A stretch of 64,000 bases of DNA from Candidimonas humi (GCF_019166065.1 NZ_JAHTBN010000001.1:186001-250000); one strand, 5' to 3'; positions 1 to 8,860 are shown, counted from the first letter of the stretch. The notes: a model not told the origin generated them from the sequence alone. Program-made: numbers and translations.

Positions 1-2415
1 GCCGTGCCTGCGGGCGTCCTGCACCAGTTGGCGCGGGGAATAAAAACCCATGGGCTGTGAATTCAGCAAGGCGGCCAGAAAGGCCTCGGGCTCGTGCCGC
101 TTGAGCCAGGCGCTGATGTAGGCCAGGATGGCGAAGCTGGCCGCGTGGCTTTCGGGGAAGCCATATTCGCCGAAGCCTTCCAGTTGCTTGAAGATGCGTT
201 CGGGGAAATCTTCGCCGTAGCCGTTGCTCTTCATTCCTTCTATCAATTTGTCGTGGAACTTGTGGATGCCGCCCTTGCGGCGCCAGGCTGCCATGGAGCG
301 GCGCAGCTCGTCGGCCTCGTCGTCGCTGAAACCCGCGGCTTCCTTGGCGATCTGCATGGCCTGTTCCTGGAAGATGGGTATGCCCAGGGTGCGCCCGAGT
401 ATGCCTTCCAGGCCGGGCGGACAGACGTCGGCCTGGAATGTCTCGCGCTGCTGCAGGTAGGGATGCACCATGCCGCCCTGGATGGGGCCGGGCCGCACGA
501 TGGCCACTTGCACCACCAGGTCGTAGAAGGTCTTGGGCTTCAGGCGCGGCAGCATGCTCATCTGCGCCCGCGATTCGATCTGGAACACGCCTATGGTGTC
601 GGCGCGCTGGATCATCTTGTAGACCTCGGCATCGTCGCGCGGTATGGCCTGCATGGGCATCGGCTCTTGCCGGCACCAGTGGGTCAGGGCCAGGGCGCGG
701 CGCAGCGCTGAGAGCATGCCCAGGGACAGCACGTCGACCTTGAGCAGGCCCAGGGCGTCGAGATCGTCCTTGTCCCACTGGACCACGCGGCGCTCGGGCA
801 TAGCCGCGTTTTCGATGGGCACCAGGCGCGTGAGCTTGCTGCGCGCGATGACGAAGCCCCCGGGGTGCTGCGACAAATGGCGCGGAAAGCCGATCAGGTG
901 CTCGGTCAGCCAGACCCAGGACTGGATCGTGGGGGATTGCGGATCCAGGCCTTGCGCGGCAGCCTTGGCCAGCAGGGCCTGCTTGCCGTCCCAATACTGG
1001 CAGGAGCGCACCACGCGTTCTATGAGTTCCAGGTCCAGCCCCAGCGCCTTGCCGGTGTCGCGCAAGGCGCTGCGCAGCCGGTAGGTGATGGCGACCGCGG
1101 CCAGCGCGGTACGGTGGCGGCCGTATTTTTCGTAGATGTACTGGATGATTTCTTCGCGTCGCTGGTGTTCGAAGTCTACGTCGATATCGGGCGGCTCGTT
1201 GCGCTTGCGGCTGATGAAGCGCGCGAACAGCAGCTTGGTCTGGGTGGGGTCGACCTCGGTGATGCCCAGGCAGTAGCACACGGCCGAGTTGGCCGCCGAG
1301 CCGCGGCCCTGGCACAGTATGCCCAGTTCGCGGGCTTGCCGCACGATGTCGTAGACGGTCAGGAAATAGGGTTCGTATTCCAGTTCGGCAATGATGGCCA
1401 GTTCGTCTTCGAGCTGTTTGCCGACTGCGTGGGGAATGCCGCCGGGGTAGCGCCGCCGGGCGCCGGCATAGGTTTGTTCGCGCAGGTAGGTCTGGACGCT
1501 GTGGCCGGCCGGCACGATTTCTTCCGGGTATTCGTAGCGGATGTCGTCCAGGTTCAAAGTGCAGCGTGCGCTGATTTCCATGGTTGCCCGCAGGGCGTCC
1601 ACGGGAAAGAGCAGGGCCAGGCGCTCCAGCGGCCGCAAGTGCTGCTCGGCGTTGGCCTTGAGCGCATAGCCGCATTCGCTGATGGGACGCTTGAGGCGGA
1701 TGGCCGTCAGGGTATCGTGCAGCGACTGGCGCGAGCGCTGGTGCATTTCCACGCCGCCCAGCGCGGCCAGGGGGATGCTCAGCCGCTGCGACCAGGCCCG
1801 CAGCGCGGCATCGGGACGCGTGTCGCCGGCCCGATAGTGCCGGCTCAGCCCCAGCCACAAGCGGCCGGCGTAGGCTGCGCGCAGCGCTTCCAGTTGCGCT
1901 TGCCAGGCCTGTTGCCGCGACATGTCGCCGGGCTTGAAGATGACCAGGCAGTCCGGCAGATGGCGCAGGTGTTCCCAGCCGCGTGGAGGCGAAAGCATGT
2001 CGGACGCTTCCAGGCGGTAGCTGCCTTTGGCGCAACGCGAGCGTGCCAGGGTGATCAGCTCGGACAGGTTGCCGTAGCCCTCCAGCGTGCGGGCCAGGAC
2101 GATGAGCTCGGCGGGGCCGTCGTCCAGGACGAACCGGCTGCCGACGAGCAGCTTGATGCCGGATTCCTTGGCCGCGACGTGCGCCCGCACGATGCCGGCC
2201 AGCGAGCATTCGTCGGCCAGGGCCAGGGCCCGGTAGCGCAGCGCAGCGGCTTGCTCTACCAGTTCATGGGGATGCGAGGCGCCGCGCAGGAACGAGAAGT
2301 TCGACAGGCAGTCGAGCTCGGCGTAGCCGGGCAGCGCCAGGCCGGGCATGGCACAGTCGGCGCGCATGGCGGATGAGTCGGGCGAGGCTGGCGGATCAGG
2401 CGAGGCGGGAGACAT
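1..2415 (-). CDS. dnaE2: Error-prone DNA polymerase DnaE2 (ImuC), 3' end off the window
   Basis: Alpha-subunit-type (C family) DNA polymerase that performs translesion synthesis with ImuA and ImuB. The visible 805 codons are the N-terminal three quarters of a protein that is usually about 1,050 residues. It opens with the PHP domain (YAELDCLSNFSFLRGASHP) and carries the palm-domain motif PDIDVDF near residue 406 and KVDVLSLGMLSALRRAL further on. Two in-frame starts are possible, ATG at 2415 and ATG at 2367. I take 2415, but the conserved family start lies closer to 2367. The gene is last in the imuA-imuB-dnaE2 operon, 93 bases after imuB. The reading frame is still open at position 1, so the C-terminus is not seen. 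The identity is secure from the motifs and the operon. Confidence 0.95.
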   Translation of the reverse strand, partial: MSPASPDPPASPDSSAMRADCAMPGLALPGYAELDCLSNFSFLRGASHPHELVEQAAALRYRALALADECSLAGIVRAHVAAKESGIKLLVGSRFVLDDGPAELIVLARTLEGYGNLSELITLARSRCAKGSYRLEASDMLSPPRGWEHLRHLPDCLVIFKPGDMSRQQAWQAQLEALRAAYAGRLWLGLSRHYRAGDTRPDAALRAWSQRLSIPLAALGGVEMHQRSRQSLHDTLTAIRLKRPISECGYALKANAEQHLRPLERLALLFPVDALRATMEISARCTLNLDDIRYEYPEEIVPAGHSVQTYLREQTYAGARRRYPGGIPHAVGKQLEDELAIIAELEYEPYFLTVYDIVRQARELGILCQGRGSAANSAVCYCLGITEVDPTQTKLLFARFISRKRNEPPDIDVDFEHQRREEIIQYIYEKYGRHRTALAAVAITYRLRSALRDTGKALGLDLELIERVVRSCQYWDGKQALLAKAAAQGLDPQSPTIQSWVWLTEHLIGFPRHLSQHPGGFVIARSKLTRLVPIENAAMPERRVVQWDKDDLDALGLLKVDVLSLGMLSALRRALALTHWCRQEPMPMQAIPRDDAEVYKMIQRADTIGVFQIESRAQMSMLPRLKPKTFYDLVVQVAIVRPGPIQGGMVHPYLQQRETFQADVCPPGLEGILGRTLGIPIFQEQAMQIAKEAAGFSDDEADELRRSMAAWRRKGGIHKFHDKLIEGMKSNGYGEDFPERIFKQLEGFGEYGFPESHAASFAILAYISAWLKRHEPEAFLAALLNSQPMGFYSPRQLVQDARRHG

Positions 2416-2426
2416 GGCGGGCAAAA

Positions 2427-2470
2427 GTAGCGGGAAAGTAGCGGGAAAGTAGCGGGAAAGTAGCGGGACG
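2427..2470. repeat. Four tandem copies of an 11-bp unit between imuB and dnaE2
   Basis: The unit GTAGCGGGAAA occurs at 2427-2437, 2438-2448 and 2449-2459, with a fourth copy at 2460-2470 that ends in CG. It lies in the 93-base gap between the imuB stop and the longer dnaE2 start. Read in the gene direction it is a pyrimidine-rich TTTCCCGCTAC repeat. The unit length is not a multiple of three and the tract is outside both genes, so copy-number change would alter spacing rather than protein. Confidence 0.9.
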
Positions 2471-2508
2471 GCGACGGAAGATATGGCGGGCGCGGCCTGT
2501 GCCGCGGA

Positions 2509-4065
2509 TCAGGCGAACAGGCCGTGCAGGAACCAGCGCGGCTGGCCGGGCTTGTGGTCCAGGTAGATCCAGTAGCGTGCCGCGGAGGCGTCCTGGGCCA
2601 CGAAGTAGTCGCGCGAGACATGCCCGGCATCGTCCCACCAGCCGGCCTCTATGCGTTCGGGCCCGCGCACCAGCCGCAGCGCCGCACCCTGGTAGCAGGG
2701 GCGGTCGTTGCGGGTTTCGAGGGGAATGGCGGCGCGCAGCAGCCAGAAGGGCCTGTCTGTGCCGGGAAAGCGGCCTGCTGCCTGGCCGTCGGGCGTGTCG
2801 GATGCGCCGGCCGCGTCGACGGTGGGCGCGTCTGCTGCTTCTTGAGGCCGCGCGGCGCCGCGGCCGGGATAGGAATCCGGTGTCAGGGGTTCCCACAGAT
2901 TGGCGTGTTCGGGCCGGTGGTCGGCGCGCGGGCGGGGCTGCCACAGGCCTTGCGGCCCCAGGCGGACGCGCAGCACGTCCAGCAGGCGGCCTTCGCGGGA
3001 AGCCCACTGTGTTGGTTCGATGAACAGGCCCTGGCTCTGTCCGGGCCTGGCTTCGATGCGATCGACGGAGAGTTCCAGCGCAATGGCGGGAGCTTCCAGG
3101 CTCATGCCGCGCAGGCGTTCGTCCAGGACCGCCAGGAAATCGCCAGCCTGCCATGCGGCCTGCGAGAAGGCCAGGCCCAGGGCGGTGGGAGGCCTGGCGT
3201 GGCGGCCTTTTTCGTGATGCAGCAGGAAGTCGAGCCTGTCGGTGGCGCCGTGCCGCGCCTGCAGCCAGCCGCACAGCAGTTCGATGAGCCGGACCGCCGC
3301 ATGCCGCAGGCCGGCGACGTGCTCGATGCGCTCGATGAAATCGTGGCGCTGCGCGAATCGCGGCGGCGCCTCGAACCATACGAAGTGCTCGTCGGCGTCG
3401 CCATAGGCCGCATCCAGGCTGCGAACCACGGCGGGCGCGCTGCGGCGCTGCAGGCCCTTGCGAGGCAGGCAGCGCAACTGGCCCAGCGTGCTGCAGCCTA
3501 TGTCGTCGAACCAGGCGGCATGGGTCTCGCCGGCGGGCAGCGAGGCGGCAGGCAATTCGTCCAGCAAGCGCCGCAGCGTATCCGTGCAGAGCGTGCGGCG
3601 CCGCACGCCCGTACCTGCGCGCCAGGCCAGCATGCAGGCGCCGGCGGCGGTGGGGGCCATGCCCAGGCGGGCCCTGGCCTGCAGCGCGGCGAGACTGGCG
3701 GCGAGCCTGCGCCCGAGGGCGCGCGGGCCGCCGAACAGGCGCAGGCTGGCGCCGACATCCAGCACCAGGGTGTGCGCGTCGAAATAGGCCAGGCGCGGCG
3801 TGTATTGCAGCATGGCGAGCGCCAGTTGCCGCAAGCAGGCGTCTTCGGCCTGCGGGTCTTCTTCGCGCAGGATGATGCCCGGCGCCAGGCCCAGCGCGCT
3901 GCCGCGGCGCATGCCCGGACGCAGCCCCAGGGCCAGGGCGGCCGGCGTGCAGGCGCAGACCCGGCCCTGGCGCAGGACCGCCGCCTGCGGCGCCTCAGCC
4001 GACCAGTTCGGGAACAGGGCGTCCAGGCTGTGCGTGGGCAGGTAGAGGCTGATCCAGAGCTGCAT
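2509..4065 (-). CDS. imuB: ImuB, Y-family polymerase-like mutasome subunit
   Basis: Y-family DNA polymerase-like protein of 518 residues that links ImuA and DnaE2 and, in characterised relatives, binds the beta clamp. It begins MQLWISLYLPTHSLDALFP, matching the family start. The region that would be the catalytic SIDE motif reads YFDAHTLVLDVGASLRLFGG, and the N-terminal acidic motif is also not intact. This agrees with ImuB being a non-catalytic member of the family. The little-finger region and a long variable C-terminus follow. The start overlaps the 3' end of imuA by 71 bases, so translation is probably coupled. It shares the LexA box upstream of imuA. Confidence 0.93.
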   Translation of the reverse strand: MQLWISLYLPTHSLDALFPNWSAEAPQAAVLRQGRVCACTPAALALGLRPGMRRGSALGLAPGIILREEDPQAEDACLRQLALAMLQYTPRLAYFDAHTLVLDVGASLRLFGGPRALGRRLAASLAALQARARLGMAPTAAGACMLAWRAGTGVRRRTLCTDTLRRLLDELPAASLPAGETHAAWFDDIGCSTLGQLRCLPRKGLQRRSAPAVVRSLDAAYGDADEHFVWFEAPPRFAQRHDFIERIEHVAGLRHAAVRLIELLCGWLQARHGATDRLDFLLHHEKGRHARPPTALGLAFSQAAWQAGDFLAVLDERLRGMSLEAPAIALELSVDRIEARPGQSQGLFIEPTQWASREGRLLDVLRVRLGPQGLWQPRPRADHRPEHANLWEPLTPDSYPGRGAARPQEAADAPTVDAAGASDTPDGQAAGRFPGTDRPFWLLRAAIPLETRNDRPCYQGAALRLVRGPERIEAGWWDDAGHVSRDYFVAQDASAARYWIYLDHKPGQPRWFLHGLFA

Positions 4066-4726
4066 GGGACGAGGCGGCGTCGCTGCGGGAACGCATGCCG
4101 CCGAAGGACAGGACGATGGGATGCGGGCAGGCCGGCCCGTGCCGCTTGACGATGGTCAGGGATAGCCCTTGCGGCGCGGGGGCCAGTTGCAGGCGCAGCG
4201 GCGCGGAGCTGGGCTGGTGCGCGGCTTCGACCGGCCGGAACAGGGCGCACAGCGTGTCGCTGCCCTGTGCCAGCCACTGCAGGCGCCGCAATGCGGGGGA
4301 ACGTATATGGCCGGCCCAGAGCAGCACGGCGGCGCAAGCCTGGTGCCGCAGTATCTGTTCGACGGCCCACAGGCCGTCGGCGGCCGTGGCGGGGCAGACC
4401 CAGAGCAGGCGCCGTTCTTGCAGGCGCCAGCGCTGCCAGCAGGCAATGTCGGGTACATGGGGCGGATCGACCAGTACGATGCGCCGGCAGGGTTCCAGCC
4501 GCTGCAGGGCGGGACGCAGCAGCTGGACTTCGCCTATGCCGGGCCGGCAGGGCATGAGTTCGACCAAGGCGCCCAGGGGCCAGCCGCCGCCGGGCAGTTC
4601 GCGGTCGAGCTCGGTGTAGCCGGTGGAGAGGGTGGCCTGCCGCCCCTGCGCGAGTTGCGAACCCCGCCACAAGGCGGGGTGGATGCGCTCGGGATGCAGC
4701 AGGGCGGGGGAACGCGGGGGCTTCAT
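3995..4726 (-). CDS. imuA: ImuA, SOS mutasome accessory protein (RecA-like fold)
   Basis: First gene of the SOS mutagenesis cassette, 243 residues, the usual size. It has the family N-terminus (HPALWRGSQLAQGRQATLSTGYTELDRELPGGGWP) with a degenerate RecA/SulA-like ATPase fold: GGGWPLGALVELMP sits in the P-loop position without a proper Walker lysine, and IVLVDPPHVPD follows. It acts with ImuB and DnaE2 in damage-induced mutagenesis. A LexA box ends 46 bases upstream of the start codon. The 3' end overlaps imuB by 71 bases. The assignment rests on sequence resemblance and on the invariant imuA-imuB-dnaE2 order. Confidence 0.92.
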   Translation of the reverse strand: MKPPRSPALLHPERIHPALWRGSQLAQGRQATLSTGYTELDRELPGGGWPLGALVELMPCRPGIGEVQLLRPALQRLEPCRRIVLVDPPHVPDIACWQRWRLQERRLLWVCPATAADGLWAVEQILRHQACAAVLLWAGHIRSPALRRLQWLAQGSDTLCALFRPVEAAHQPSSAPLRLQLAPAPQGLSLTIVKRHGPACPHPIVLSFGGMRSRSDAASSHAALDQPLPAHAQPGRPVPELVG

Positions 4727-4771
4727 GGTCTGCCTGGTGCTTATGTTTCGGCTTATGTTCCGGCTATTTTA

Positions 4772-4787
4772 CTGTATAAAAAAACAG
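4772..4787. promoter_or_regulatory. LexA (SOS) box upstream of imuA
   Basis: The sequence CTGTATAAAAAAACAG fits the CTGT-N8-ACAG consensus exactly, and flanking bases extend the dyad to ACTGT/ACAGT. It lies 46 bases before the imuA start on the minus strand and about 110 bases before the divergent esterase gene. It is expected to repress the mutasome operon until DNA damage. Confidence 0.9.
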
Positions 4788-4896
4788 TATTGTAGGGGGC
4801 ATGGCAGGATTGATGTAAGTGTGTATCATCGAAATACGAGCTTGCGCGCGCCGGTGCGCGCCGCAATCCTGCAACGCGACACACCACAGCACCTCT

Positions 4897-5706
4897 ATGC
4901 CGATCACGACACCCGCAGCCCCCGAACCCTTGACCCTGTTTCCCGAGCAAGGCGCCCCGCAGCAGCTTTTCGTGCTGGTGCACGACGAGGCGGCCGGCCC
5001 GCAGCAACTGCTGCCGCTGGCGCAGGCCTGCAAGAAGACATTCGTCAATGCGCTGGTGGTACTGCCGTATGGCCCGGTCCGCGATGAAAACGGCCAGTAC
5101 GGCTGGCTGGAACCCGACCCCGATGCCCAGGGCGAAGCGAAGCTGCCCGAACGCGTGGCGCGCGCATTGCCCGCATTGACGGAACTCGTACGGGGCCTGC
5201 AGGCCCGCTACGAATTGTCCGGCGAGCAAACCGCCCTGGCGGGCTTCGGCGTAGGGGCGATGCTGGTGCTGGAAGCCTGCTCGGCCCAGCCCGGCCTGGC
5301 CGGACGGGCCCTGGCTTTTTCCGGGCGTTACGCCCGCCTGCCGCTAGAGGCGCCGCCGGTCACTACCTTGCACCTGCTGCACGGCGCCGCCGACCGGGTC
5401 ATCCCCGCCGATCGGGCGCGCGAAGCGCACGCCCACCTGGCTGAACTGCGCGGCGATGCAACCCTGGACATCGCCTCGACCGTCGGCCATGAATTGCACG
5501 AAGCCCTGATCCAGCAGGCCCTGCACCGCCTGCAGACCTGCCTGCCCCTGAGAAGCTGGGAAGCGGCGCTGGGCGAACTGAGCCGGCAAGCGCAAGAGCA
5601 GGACGATGATGCCGATACGGGCGCAGCGGCATCCGGCGGCTCCGCGTCGGACGATACGCCCTCGGGCACGCCGCCGGACCGTGGCGGCAAGCCTACCTTG
5701 CACTGA
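4897..5706 (+). CDS. YpfH-like alpha/beta-hydrolase (esterase) with the nucleophile serine replaced
   Basis: A 269-residue alpha/beta-hydrolase of the carboxylesterase/phospholipase (YpfH) family. I chose ATG 4897 because the conserved part begins just after MPITTPAAPEPLTLFPEQ; the frame stays open upstream to 4819. The acid and base positions are present (GAADRVIP, then VGHELHEA). The nucleophile elbow, normally GFSQG, reads GFGVG at residues 116-120, so the catalytic serine is glycine 118. The C-terminus is a disordered Asp/Ser/Gly/Pro-rich tail. The protein may be a non-catalytic fold or use another residue. It is divergent from the imu operon, with no operon partner downstream. Confidence 0.8.
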   Translation: MPITTPAAPEPLTLFPEQGAPQQLFVLVHDEAAGPQQLLPLAQACKKTFVNALVVLPYGPVRDENGQYGWLEPDPDAQGEAKLPERVARALPALTELVRGLQARYELSGEQTALAGFGVGAMLVLEACSAQPGLAGRALAFSGRYARLPLEAPPVTTLHLLHGAADRVIPADRAREAHAHLAELRGDATLDIASTVGHELHEALIQQALHRLQTCLPLRSWEAALGELSRQAQEQDDDADTGAAASGGSASDDTPSGTPPDRGGKPTLH

Positions 5707-5775
5707 GGCCGTAAAGGCCCGGCCGCAAGCCTGGTTCCTTACGGGGCATGCCCGCCCGGGCCATTTCCGCCCGGG

Positions 5776-6243
5776 TCACTTCCATTCGAAGACGGCGCGC
5801 GCCGTGCCCTGGTCGTGCACCTGTACGCTGCGCGATTGGGTCTGGCCCTTGTAGGTGGCGAACACTTTGTAGTCGCCGGCGGGCAGGCGCACCAGGAAAT
5901 AAGGCCCCTGGGACGCGGCGTTCAGCACGCTGGCGTCGTGGCTGTCGCGTATGACCACCTGCACCTCGGCCACATAGGCGGCATTGCCGTCGACATTGCT
6001 GGCGAATGTCAGCGCCAGCGGGAACTGGGTGGCGGCTTCTTTGAAGGACGCGGATTCGTCGCTGCCTATGCCGCCGCTGACGTATTCCACCGAGCCTTGG
6101 TGTTGAAGGGGCGGCAGCGCGGCATAGGCCTGCGCGCCCGCCAGCACGCCGGCCAGCAGCATTGCCGCCCACGCCAGTTTCGGCGCGGCGCGGCGGCGTG
6201 CGCCAGTGGAAGAATGCACAGTGCTTGTGGAAATTTTCTGCAT
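5776..6243 (-). CDS. Exported small protein of unknown function with a beta-sandwich-like domain
   Basis: 155 residues with a clear Sec signal peptide: basic start, hydrophobic stretch near residues 23-40, then AQAYA before the mature ALPPLQHQ. The mature part (about 113 residues) ends GPYFLVRLPAGDYKVFATYKG...VQVHDQGTARAVFEWK, which resembles carboxypeptidase-regulatory-like domains in periplasmic proteins. A good ribosome-binding site (TCCAGGAGAAAAAC, coding strand) precedes the start. I do not recognise a specific function. The gene is monocistronic and convergent with the esterase gene. Confidence 0.8.
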   Translation of the reverse strand: MQKISTSTVHSSTGARRRAAPKLAWAAMLLAGVLAGAQAYAALPPLQHQGSVEYVSGGIGSDESASFKEAATQFPLALTFASNVDGNAAYVAEVQVVIRDSHDASVLNAASQGPYFLVRLPAGDYKVFATYKGQTQSRSVQVHDQGTARAVFEWK

Positions 6244-6531
6244 GTTTTTCTCCTGGAGGACTGGCTTTCGATCTACCGATTTTATTCCTGCAGCGGCCGA
6301 TACGCTTTTTTACGATCGTCCCTGGGGGCGTACGCAAGGCAGCGCCATGTCGTGAAAGGCGAGACTGTGAAAGCGGATGTCACGGAAAAAGCAGCGCCAT
6401 AGAACCAATGGCACCACAAAAAACAGTGTCGCGACGCGGCCTGTAAAAACAGGGCGTAAAACTAAAAACAGGCAGCAAGACCGAAACCCGCTGCGACCAC
6501 GATAAACACGAAAGCCGTGTCTATTGGATGA
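6244..6531. other. Intergenic stretch upstream of the exported small protein
   Basis: No convincing ORF. It holds the presumed minus-strand promoter of the exported protein and a short dyad CCTGT-AAAA-ACAGG at 6440-6453. The spacer of 4 rather than 8 rules out a LexA box. It also contains several A-rich runs. Confidence 0.5.
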
Positions 6532-7329
6532 TCAGGCGCGGCTCGAGTTCCGCGTCGTGCGCGTGTAGGGCCAGTCATGGCGCTCGATCGCAATGCCTTG
6601 CGGATCGTATGTGGTTTCGCTCAGGATGCAGTGGCCGTCGGCGCGCATGGCCACTACGGTGGAGCAGCGCGTGCCGTAGTCGGGGCTGACGATGAAGGGA
6701 CTGCTCAGCAGCCGTTCGCGCTCGAGCGGAATGCCGGTGCGCGGCAGCGTGTGGTCTTCGGCCGGCGTGCGATCGCGCAAGATCTCGAATACCGGCGTAA
6801 GCGAACGATCGAGCCCGGACGGGTCCAGGGCATCCAGGGCGGCGCGCAGCCGCCGCGACTTGGGCCAGGGCGTATCCAGCAAATGGTTGGACAGCACATA
6901 GCGGCCGGCGGCCAAGCTGCGCACCTGGCCCGCGGGGTCGCGGTTGCCGAGATAATACGCACCCTCGGCATCGCCCACGATCAGATTGAAGCCGTTATAA
7001 GCGGCGGCGCTTGCGTGTACCTGCCGGATGTAGGCGCCGGCGTCCAGGCCGCCCGAGAGGAAATCGCTGACCAGCGCGCCGCGCGACGGCGCCGCGGGCA
7101 ACTGTCCGGCAGCCGGGTCGCGATAGTTGGTGATCAGTGCATAGCGGCCGTCGCGGCGCACCCCGAGCCAGGTGCCGCCGGCGCGCACGTCGGTGCCGGC
7201 GATGATGTCGGGTTGTTGCGGCCATGGCGCGGCCGCGAGGGCGGGGCGTGCGTGGAATTCGTCGCGATTGGCGGCGACCAGCACCGGCCAGTCGCGATGC
7301 GCGCCCAGCGCCAGATAGGCTATGCACAT
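6532..7329 (-). CDS. NRDE/TANGO2-family protein
   Basis: A 265-residue protein starting MCIAYLALGAHRDWPVLVAANRDEFHARP, which holds the hallmark NRDE motif and the Cys-2 expected after Met removal in this NTN-hydrolase-like fold. Further family features are GTWLGVRRDGRYALITNYRDP and the C-terminal GTRCSTVVAMRADG with the terminal TTYD. The bacterial members have no settled function; the human relative TANGO2 is linked to lipid and haem handling. It is encoded between two minus-strand genes, 38 bases after pbpG, so it may be co-transcribed with pbpG. Confidence 0.9.
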   Translation of the reverse strand: MCIAYLALGAHRDWPVLVAANRDEFHARPALAAAPWPQQPDIIAGTDVRAGGTWLGVRRDGRYALITNYRDPAAGQLPAAPSRGALVSDFLSGGLDAGAYIRQVHASAAAYNGFNLIVGDAEGAYYLGNRDPAGQVRSLAAGRYVLSNHLLDTPWPKSRRLRAALDALDPSGLDRSLTPVFEILRDRTPAEDHTLPRTGIPLERERLLSSPFIVSPDYGTRCSTVVAMRADGHCILSETTYDPQGIAIERHDWPYTRTTRNSSRA

Positions 7330-7367
7330 GCGGCGCGTACCGGCAAGGCGGGGCGCGGGCCCGCGCC

Positions 7368-8399
7368 TTACATCATGGCCAGGTTGGTTTCGCGCTCGAC
7401 CAGGTTGCGCACCCGCACGGCGTCACCGACGCGGGAATAGCGCCCGACCGAGTTCAGCAGCACGATGGCGACTTCGCGGCGGTCGATGCGGGTGAGCATG
7501 ACCAGGCATTCGCCGGACTCGTTGATGAAGCCGGTCTTGGAGATCTGGATGTCCCACTTGTGGTTGCGCACCAGCCCGTTGGTGTTGTTGAACGCCAGGC
7601 GGCGGCCGCGCCCGATGTCGACTTCGTAGTGGTCGGCGGTGGTGTAGCGATGGATCAGCGGTTGCTTGCTGACGGCCACCAGCAGCTTGACCAGGTCGCG
7701 CGGGGTCGAAACATTATCGCTGGACAGGCCCGTGGGTTCGAGGAAATGCGTCTTGCGCATGCCCAGGGCGCGAGCCTTGTCGTTCATGGCGCGCACGAAG
7801 GCGCGCACGCCGCCCGGATAGTTGCGGGCCAGCGCATGCGCTGCCCGGTTCTCGGATGACATCAGCGCCAGGTGCAGCATGTCGGTGCGGCTCAGGCGGG
7901 CGCCCACGACCAGGCGCGAACGCGAATGGCGCAGGTGGTCGACGTCGTCTTCGGTGATGGTAAGCATCTCGTCCATGGGCTGCTTGGCCTCGGTGACGAT
8001 CAGCGCGGTCATGAGCTTGGAGATCGAGGCGATGGGGCGGACTTCATCGCTGTTCTTGTTGTAGAGCACCGTGGAATTTTCGAGGTCCTGGACGTAGGCG
8101 ACTTCAGACTTCAGGGATGCGTGGGCGGCCAGCGATTCGATGCTGCGGCGCGCGGCGGTGTCGCGGCTGTCGTAGGAAACCTTGCGCACGCCGGATTCGT
8201 GGCCGCGCCGCACATTGGTGCGATGGATGACATGATGGCGATGCACCACCTTGCGGGCGTGATGGACTTTCTTGGCCTTGGTTTGCACATGCGACGCCGG
8301 CCCGGCAGCCTGAGCCGCCGTAGGCATGGCAAGGCTGAAAGACAATGCCGCGGCGGGCAACAGGGCCAATAGAATCTTGTGTTTCAAGAAGTGTCGCAT
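7368..8399 (-). CDS. pbpG: D-alanyl-D-alanine endopeptidase (PBP7 type)
   Basis: Periplasmic serine peptidase of the S11 family that cleaves peptidoglycan cross-links. The start MRHFLKHKILLALLPAAALSF at 8399 gives 343 residues with a signal peptide ending near AQAA; a start 8 codons upstream is also open. A basic, His-rich linker (residues about 40-70) precedes the catalytic domain. The three penicillin-binding motifs are visible: S125-I-S-K128, S182-E-N184 and SKTGF. NRDE/TANGO2 follows on the same strand. Confidence 0.92.
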   Translation of the reverse strand: MRHFLKHKILLALLPAAALSFSLAMPTAAQAAGPASHVQTKAKKVHHARKVVHRHHVIHRTNVRRGHESGVRKVSYDSRDTAARRSIESLAAHASLKSEVAYVQDLENSTVLYNKNSDEVRPIASISKLMTALIVTEAKQPMDEMLTITEDDVDHLRHSRSRLVVGARLSRTDMLHLALMSSENRAAHALARNYPGGVRAFVRAMNDKARALGMRKTHFLEPTGLSSDNVSTPRDLVKLLVAVSKQPLIHRYTTADHYEVDIGRGRRLAFNNTNGLVRNHKWDIQISKTGFINESGECLVMLTRIDRREVAIVLLNSVGRYSRVGDAVRVRNLVERETNLAMM

Positions 8400-8860
8400 G
8401 ATGATCGCTGGGCGGTTGGGCATCGAGATTCGCGTCGCTCTGGTGGGCGAGCGTAGTGGAGCAGATAATATCAGAGAAAAACAAAAAAGTACCAGTATTA
8501 TTAGCTAGTTACATCATTTATTTAAGTTGGATTTTAAGTGGAGGCGGGGATTTGTCCGCCCGCTGTCTATTTTCCTGTTGATAGATACAGTGTTTTGCCG
8601 CAAGCAAGCGCAAATGTCGATGCGCAAGGCCGCCATGTCGATTATTCGACAAAAATTGTCAATTCGGCTGCGGCGCATGTCCTGATTCCGCATTGCGACA
8701 TTACCATGTCAGGCCGTGGGCGCGCATCGGTATGAGCATCAGTTGCGTCCGCAAGCGGGTGGCGGCCCGCGAGGGCCGATGCGCCTGGATCGGCATCGCT
8801 TGCCGGGGCCGCCCGGTTCTTTCTTGCAATGATCGTAGAACTGAAGAACAGGAGAAAGTC
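8400..8860. other. 460-bp divergent intergenic region pbpG/aqpZ with a candidate LexA box
   Basis: No ORF here looks genuine. The stretch is AT-richer than its surroundings and must hold the divergent promoters of pbpG and aqpZ. It contains CTGTTGATAGATACAG at 8575-8590, which fits CTGT-N8-ACAG. About one such match is expected by chance in a sequence of this size, so it is only a candidate. It lies 176 bases from pbpG and 270 from aqpZ. Confidence 0.45.

Noticed and set aside
865-2376. A 503-codon plus-strand ORF in the dnaE2 region
   Set aside because: The minus-strand frame reads as DnaE2 with PHP and PDIDVDF motifs; the plus-strand ORF is its antisense.
6440-6453. CCTGT-AAAA-ACAGG as a LexA box
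   Set aside because: Spacer is 4 rather than 8 bases, so it does not fit LexA geometry.
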